From the NCBI GenBank assembly GCA_016867615.1, contig VGJG01000077.1:1-7273 (forward strand): a stretch of 7,273 nt of DNA. Reading direction: 5' to 3'. This DNA comes from Candidatus Aminicenantota bacterium (GTDB lineage Bacteria > Acidobacteriota > Aminicenantia > Aminicenantales > JAFGAV01). How positions within the stretch are numbered: the stretch's first letter is position 1; every line of letters begins with the position of its first letter. The position numbers were made by a program, and so were the translations under genes. The notes under the pieces are model-generated. The model was not told the DNA's origin. It searched no databases and saw only the letters and a list, made by a program, of their open reading frames with translations. Shown here piece after piece: positions 6,067 to 7,273 of the stretch.

Positions 6067-7273
6067 ATGTCACAAACCATCACCATCGACATCAACAACC
6101 GTCCGATTTCCATAGAAATCGGGAAAATCGGCAAGCAAGCGGACGGGTCGGCGCTCGTGCGGGCCGGCGAAACCATCATGTTCCTGGCCGCCACCTCGAA
6201 AAAAGAGGTCCGGGAGCCCAAGCCCTTTCTGCCCCTGATCGTGGATTACCGCGAGAACACCTATGCCGCGGGCAAGATCCCGGGCGGCTTCTTCAAGCGC
6301 GAGGGACGGCCCTCGGAACGGGAAATCCTCATCAGCCGTCTCATCGACCGCGCCATCCGGCCTCTCTTTCCCGAGGGATACACCTTCGACACCCAGATCG
6401 TCGCCCTGCTGCTTTCGGCGGACCTGGTGAACGACAACGACACTCTGGGCATCATCGGCGCTTCGGCGGCCCTGTACTTCTCCGATATCCCCTTCGACAC
6501 GCCCCTGGGAGCGGTCAAGATCGGGCTCGTGGACGGAAAGTTCATTCTCAGCCCCACGGCCGAGGAGCAGGACCGCAGCACCCTGACCCTGATCGCGGCC
6601 GGCACCGAAGAGGGCATCAACATGATCGAGGCCGGCGCCCTGGAAGTGGAGGAAGAGAAAGTCTGCGAAGCCCTGGTCCTGGCCGAGGAGGCCATCCGGA
6701 AGATCATCGCCGCCCAGAAGGAGGCCTTCGCCCGAACGGGCATCGTCAAGCGCACCTTCCAGCCCAAGGTCGTGGACGCGGCCCGCAAGGACGAGATCTC
6801 GCGCCGCATCGACGCCGACCTCCTGCGGGCCGTGGAAACCCCGGTGAAAAAAGAGAGCGAGGCCGCGGCCAGGAAGATCCTGGAAACCCTGCTGGCCGAA
6901 ATTCCCGAGGACCGTCCGGACCTGGCCGCGGAGACGCGGGAGATCTTCTACCAGCTGCACAAGAAGATCGTCCGTGAATTCATCCTCGACCGGGGACGGC
7001 GGGTGGACGGACGGGCGCTGGATGAGATCCGCCCCATTCAGATCGAAGTCGGGCTTCTGCCCCGGACCCACGGCTCGGCGCTCTTCACCCGCGGAGAGAC
7101 GCAGTGCCTGGCCACCGTCACCCTGGGGACCTTCGAGGATGTGCAGCGGCTGGACACCCTGCGCGAGGACGACCTGCACAAGCGCTTCATGCTCCATTAT
7201 AATTTCCCGCCGTTCAGCGTCGGCGAGGTGGCCTTTCTCCGCGCGCCGGGGCGCCGGGAGGTGGGACACGGCG
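6067..7273 (+). CDS. pnp: Polynucleotide phosphorylase, N-terminal part, cut by window edge
   Basis: PNPase degrades RNA 3' to 5' by phosphorolysis as a cytoplasmic trimer, often bound to RNase E in degradosomes. The 402 visible codons cover the first RNase PH domain (about 10-143), the all-helical linker domain (about 145-300) and the start of the second, catalytic RNase PH domain (from about 312). Key segments are YAAGKIPGGFFKREGRPSE (66-84, including the RNA-contacting FFKR), LIDRAIRPLFPEG (92-104), GASAAL (131-136), RRVDGR (311-316), PRTHGSALFTRGETQ (332-346), HYNFPPFSVGE (377-387) and GRREVGHG (395-402, with the conserved phosphate-binding region). The remaining catalytic residues and the KH and S1 RNA-binding domains lie beyond the edge. 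The ATG has no clear Shine-Dalgarno, so translation may depend on coupling to rpsO 25 nt upstream. Confidence 0.96.
   Translation, partial: MSQTITIDINNRPISIEIGKIGKQADGSALVRAGETIMFLAATSKKEVREPKPFLPLIVDYRENTYAAGKIPGGFFKREGRPSEREILISRLIDRAIRPLFPEGYTFDTQIVALLLSADLVNDNDTLGIIGASAALYFSDIPFDTPLGAVKIGLVDGKFILSPTAEEQDRSTLTLIAAGTEEGINMIEAGALEVEEEKVCEALVLAEEAIRKIIAAQKEAFARTGIVKRTFQPKVVDAARKDEISRRIDADLLRAVETPVKKESEAAARKILETLLAEIPEDRPDLAAETREIFYQLHKKIVREFILDRGRRVDGRALDEIRPIQIEVGLLPRTHGSALFTRGETQCLATVTLGTFEDVQRLDTLREDDLHKRFMLHYNFPPFSVGEVAFLRAPGRREVGHG

Noticed and set aside
6070..7269. A 399-codon open frame antisense to pnp
   Set aside because: It mirrors the codon phase of a strongly conserved pnp sequence in GC-rich DNA, and its product is low-complexity and family-less.
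1..7273. Tandem repeats, CRISPR arrays, insertion-sequence ends, tRNA genes
   Set aside because: None seen on reading either strand; only short GC-rich palindromes such as GGCCGGCC occur, as expected from base composition.

Overview
The window is a GC-rich, densely coding stretch of a bacterial chromosome. A lipid A Kdo transferase (waaA) points to a Gram-negative cell with LPS-type outer-membrane lipid. Taxonomy cannot be fixed from the sequence; an Acidobacteriota- or Aminicenantes-like GC-rich lineage is only a guess. There are no mobile elements, CRISPR arrays, RNA genes or phage genes, so this looks like ordinary core chromosome with a few local oddities.

Left and centre (1-5313) are all on the minus strand, read from right to left: waaA (GTG start at 5313), a PAP2-family phosphatase with a signal peptide overlapping it by 4 nt, a 130-nt gap with a plausible promoter, a Tat-exported N-acyl-D-amino-acid deacylase, an exported M23 metallopeptidase, and a piece of cofactor-independent phosphoglycerate mutase (GpmI) running off the left edge. 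The first four genes act at or beyond the inner membrane: Kdo addition to lipid A, dephosphorylation of a lipid or lipid-linked pyrophosphate, cleavage of N-acylated D-amino acids, and peptidoglycan endopeptidase activity. Together they look like a small envelope-maintenance cluster.

Right part (5395-7273) is on the plus strand: a 61-codon charged small protein gene, then rpsO (ribosomal protein S15) and pnp (polynucleotide phosphorylase, cut by the window edge). rpsO-pnp is a classic conserved bacterial pair. A good extended -10 sigma-70-type promoter lies directly upstream of rpsO. It overlaps the upstream in-frame start codons, so the S15 start is best placed at a TTG at 5775 behind a strong Shine-Dalgarno. 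The 132-bp divergent spacer between waaA and the small gene carries the small gene's likely promoter.

Most interesting points: (1) the GpmI homologue starts in the middle of the family's fold, 21 nt after the M23 stop codon and in the same frame, so its N-terminal catalytic half is absent from this locus; (2) the promoter/start architecture of rpsO; (3) the unrecognised small basic protein ahead of rpsO; (4) the grouping of an exported D-aminoacylase with an M23 peptidase. I see no clear evidence of a wholly new multi-gene system.
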